The notes under the pieces: generated by a model
Told to the model about the DNA's origin: nothing
The model's database searches: none
Seen by the model: the letters and a program-made list of their open reading frames with translations, nothing else
Made by a program: the position numbers and the translations under genes
In this document: one piece after another, positions 61,854 to 64,000 of the stretch
Numbering within the stretch: the stretch's first letter is position 1
How the letters are laid out: every line of letters starts with the position of its first letter
Assembly: GCF_000469505.1 (NCBI RefSeq)
Contig: NZ_KI272826.1
Location: forward strand, 55,849 to 119,848
Direction: 5' to 3'
DNA from: Leptotrichia sp. oral taxon 215 str. W9775
GTDB taxonomy: Bacteria; Fusobacteriota; Fusobacteriia; Fusobacteriales; Leptotrichiaceae
Length of the DNA: 64,000 bases

Positions 61854-61937
61854 AGTGTATAAGTATTGGTTTAAATAATAAAAAATAAATGAAAAAATAA
61901 GAAAAGTATTTTATTATTTAGGAGTTAGTAAAAAGGC

Positions 61938-62687
61938 ATGAAAAAAAGACTTGATTTAATTCTTGTGGAGCGAGGACTGTTTGATACGAGGGAGAAGGCT
62001 AAAAGGGAAATTATGGCTGGAAATGTAATTGTAAACGAACAGGCAGTAACAAAAGCAGGAACGAATTTTAAAGACACTGATGAACTGTCAATAAGAATAA
62101 AAGATAGATTGAAATATGTGAGCCGAGGTGGATTAAAGCTGGAAAAGGCAATAAAAATATGGAATCTTGATTTTAAGGATAAAATAATACTGGATATAGG
62201 GGCATCTACAGGAGGTTTTACAGACTGTGCATTGCAGAATGGAGCCAAGAGAGTTTATGGTGTGGATGTTGGAACAAATCAGCTTGACTGGAGGCTGAAA
62301 AACGATGAAAGAGTAGTTTCCATAGAAGAAACTCATATAAAGGATCTGACGCCTGAAGATGTGGAAAACAGTAAGGTTGATTTTATAGTTATTGATGTTT
62401 CATTTATTTCGCTGACAAAAGTTATTCCTTATCTTGAAAAGTTCCTTAATGAAAATGGGCAGGTTGTAATGCTCATAAAACCCCAGTTTGAAGTTGGAAG
62501 GGAAAAGATTGGGAAAAATGGTGTAGTCATTGACGAAAACTACCATGATGAAGCAATAAAAAAAATAATTGCATTTTCAGAGAAAAGTGGCTATGAACTG
62601 GTGGGAGTGGAGGATTCTCCCATAAAAGGAACTAAAGGGAACAAGGAATTTCTGATACTGATTAATTTTAATAAGCAAAATAAATAG
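61938..62687 (+). CDS. TlyA-family 2'-O-methyltransferase (rRNA)
   Basis: 249 residues. The N-terminal S4 RNA-binding domain (LDLILVERGLFDTREKAKR, about 4-22) precedes a FtsJ-like Rossmann fold with LDIGASTGGFTDCAL (about 85-99) and VDVGTNQLDW. TlyA proteins 2'-O-methylate cytidines in 16S and/or 23S rRNA; some are also described as haemolysins. The catalytic Lys-Asp-Lys-Glu set is compatible. It sits 84 bases after the DUF212 gene, in the same run. Confidence 0.9.
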   Translation: MKKRLDLILVERGLFDTREKAKREIMAGNVIVNEQAVTKAGTNFKDTDELSIRIKDRLKYVSRGGLKLEKAIKIWNLDFKDKIILDIGASTGGFTDCALQNGAKRVYGVDVGTNQLDWRLKNDERVVSIEETHIKDLTPEDVENSKVDFIVIDVSFISLTKVIPYLEKFLNENGQVVMLIKPQFEVGREKIGKNGVVIDENYHDEAIKKIIAFSEKSGYELVGVEDSPIKGTKGNKEFLILINFNKQNK

Positions 62688-62695
62688 GAGGAAAA

Positions 62696-64000
62696 ATGAA
62701 AAAAAATAAGTTACTTCGTGCAATTTTTGGACTTATACTGGTAAGTGTACCTTTGTTTTGTGCTACAACTATAATAAAAACTGCCAGAAATGACAAAAAT
62801 GAAAGTGCAGGATATACAAAAGATACGACAGAGCTAAATAGAATAGTGGATGTCATTAACATAATTGAGAACAGATTTGTAGGTAAGGAGGAAACTCCAA
62901 GCAAGGAAGAACTTTATAAAGGAGCTGTTGCAGGAGTTATAAATAAATTAAATGATCCTTATTCAGAATATCTGTCAAAGGAAGATCTTGAGCATTTTGC
63001 TGAAGATATGGACGGAGAATATGTAGGAGTAGGAATGACTATAAATAAGAAAAAAGGGGAAGCACTGGAAGTTGTTTCACCATTTATAGGAAGTCCTGCG
63101 GAAAAAGTTGGAATAAAAATTGGAGACAGAATAACAAAAGTCGATGATAAGGATATACTTCCACTGACAGCTGCAGATACTGTAAAACTGTTAAAAGGGA
63201 AAGAAGGAACAAAAGTAAATGTTGAAATTGTCAGAAGTGGAAAAAAAGAACCATTGAAATTTACTATGACAAGGGCAAAAATAAAGCTGGAAATGGTTGA
63301 AAGCAAAATGCTTGATAACAATATAGGATATGTGAGCCTTTTAAGATTTGGAAATCATGTCGGAGAAGAAGTACAGAAGGCTATAAAAGATTTACAGGCT
63401 AAAGGAATGAAAGGGTTAATCCTTGACCTGAGACTTAATCCAGGAGGTTCATTGCAGGAAGCGCAGGATATATCATCTCTTCTTGTAAAGGAAAACTTGA
63501 TCGTTTCCCTAAAATATAAAAACGGACAGGAAAGAAAATATAACAGAACATTAAGCAATATGGGAGATTTTCCATTGGTAGTACTTATAAATAAAGGAAG
63601 TGCTTCAGCTTCAGAAATCGTTACAGGAGCTATAAAGGATTATAAAAGAGGTACAATTATAGGAGAAAAAACATTTGGAAAAGGAATAGTGCAGCAGGTA
63701 ATACCTCTGAAAACAAATGATGCAATAAAACTGACAATAGCACAGTACTTTACACCAAAAGGTAACTATATACATGAAAAAGGTATTGAACCTGATATAA
63801 AGGTTGAAATGGAAGAACTTCTGGCATTGAAGGGATATGCAAATGATTCTGCAGAAGCAAGAAAAAACAGGGAAAAGGAAATAGAGGAAATACTTGTTAA
63901 GGATAAGGGTGCAGAAGAAGCAAAAAAAATAATTGCAGCAGGAGATGTACAGTTAAAAAGAGCAATTGAAGAAATGAATAAAAAACTGAAAACTGTAAAA
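62696..64000 (+). CDS. S41 C-terminal processing peptidase, truncated by the window end
   Basis: 435 codons are open to the end of the window, so the C-terminus is missing. An N-terminal signal/anchor helix (LLRAIFGLILVSVPLF) directs it to the periplasm. A PDZ domain (GVGMTINKK, about 111, to about 195) binds substrate C-termini. The catalytic serine is in KGSASASEIVTG (about 301-312) and the lysine in GEKTFGKGIVQQ (about 322-333). CtpA-type proteases trim envelope proteins. AGGAGG precedes the ATG, 8 bases after tlyA. Confidence 0.92.
   Translation, partial: MKKNKLLRAIFGLILVSVPLFCATTIIKTARNDKNESAGYTKDTTELNRIVDVINIIENRFVGKEETPSKEELYKGAVAGVINKLNDPYSEYLSKEDLEHFAEDMDGEYVGVGMTINKKKGEALEVVSPFIGSPAEKVGIKIGDRITKVDDKDILPLTAADTVKLLKGKEGTKVNVEIVRSGKKEPLKFTMTRAKIKLEMVESKMLDNNIGYVSLLRFGNHVGEEVQKAIKDLQAKGMKGLILDLRLNPGGSLQEAQDISSLLVKENLIVSLKYKNGQERKYNRTLSNMGDFPLVVLINKGSASASEIVTGAIKDYKRGTIIGEKTFGKGIVQQVIPLKTNDAIKLTIAQYFTPKGNYIHEKGIEPDIKVEMEELLALKGYANDSAEARKNREKEIEEILVKDKGAEEAKKIIAAGDVQLKRAIEEMNKKLKTVK

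Noticed and set aside
1..64000. CRISPR array, tRNA or rRNA genes
   Set aside because: No regularly spaced repeats, no cloverleaf-like or rRNA-like sequence seen on either strand by eye.

Overview
The window is a low-GC, densely packed bacterial chromosome segment. It looks like a Gram-negative anaerobe of the Fusobacteriota, most likely Leptotrichiaceae (Leptotrichia-like). Reasons: an OmpA-type porin with a peptidoglycan-binding tail, periplasmic proteins and lipoproteins, a one-piece pyruvate:ferredoxin oxidoreductase, SufU-type Fe-S assembly, very AT-rich spacers, AGGAGG ribosome sites, and frequent TTG/GTG starts. Genus is inferred from protein character only, because no rRNA or tRNA gene is present.

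Layout. 0.2-9.2 kb: Fe-S assembly genes in two blocks, sufSU and sufCBD, separated by a divergent sulfur/amino-acid cassette (C-S lyase, class I amidotransferase, APC permease) and a hairpin-like repeat. 9.6-16.5 kb: metF, a secreted beta-helix-like protein, a DUF3298-type periplasmic protein and nifJ. 16.7-22 kb: tandem CPBP membrane proteases (the first apparently starting at ATT), a Nudix protein fused to a PII-like domain, recG and an EamA transporter. 22.2-25.8 kb: a three-gene operon led by a GHKL ATPase, the best candidate for an undescribed, possibly defence-related system. 26-36.3 kb: tex, lctP, ileS, lspA, glyQ and glyS, with two more copies of the repeat around lspA. 36.5-43.6 kb: ompA, adk, map, a DUF1304 protein, galE, peptidase E, threonine aldolase and a HAD phosphatase. 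43.7-47.1 kb: the infA-rpmJ-rpsM-rpsK-rpsD-rpoA-rplQ cluster; rpmJ is short but intact. 47.2-49.4 kb: brnQ and a class B acid phosphatase. 49.5-52.6 kb: an accessory patch with a toxin-tail-like fragment, a putative immunity gene, two gene remnants, a lipoprotein and a C_GCAxxG_C_C protein. 52.9-64 kb: a long co-directional housekeeping run (DUF445, ruvB, rsmE, mtaB, rsfS, PBP2, RNase J, yhbY, DUF212, tlyA, and an S41 protease cut by the window end).

Functionally, sufSU/sufCBD supply clusters that nifJ and mtaB need. The C-S lyase, metF, threonine aldolase, permeases and LctP fit amino-acid and lactate metabolism. The ribosomal, tRNA-synthetase, tRNA/rRNA-modification and RNase genes form the translation core. 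Many promoters show a near-consensus -35, a 17-base spacer and a TATAAT/TAAAAT -10. Start codons were re-chosen from ribosome-binding-site position for sufS, the second CPBP gene, the Nudix gene, the middle gene of the ATPase operon, ileS, lspA, glyQ, map, the DUF1304 gene, pepE, infA and the C_GCAxxG_C_C gene.
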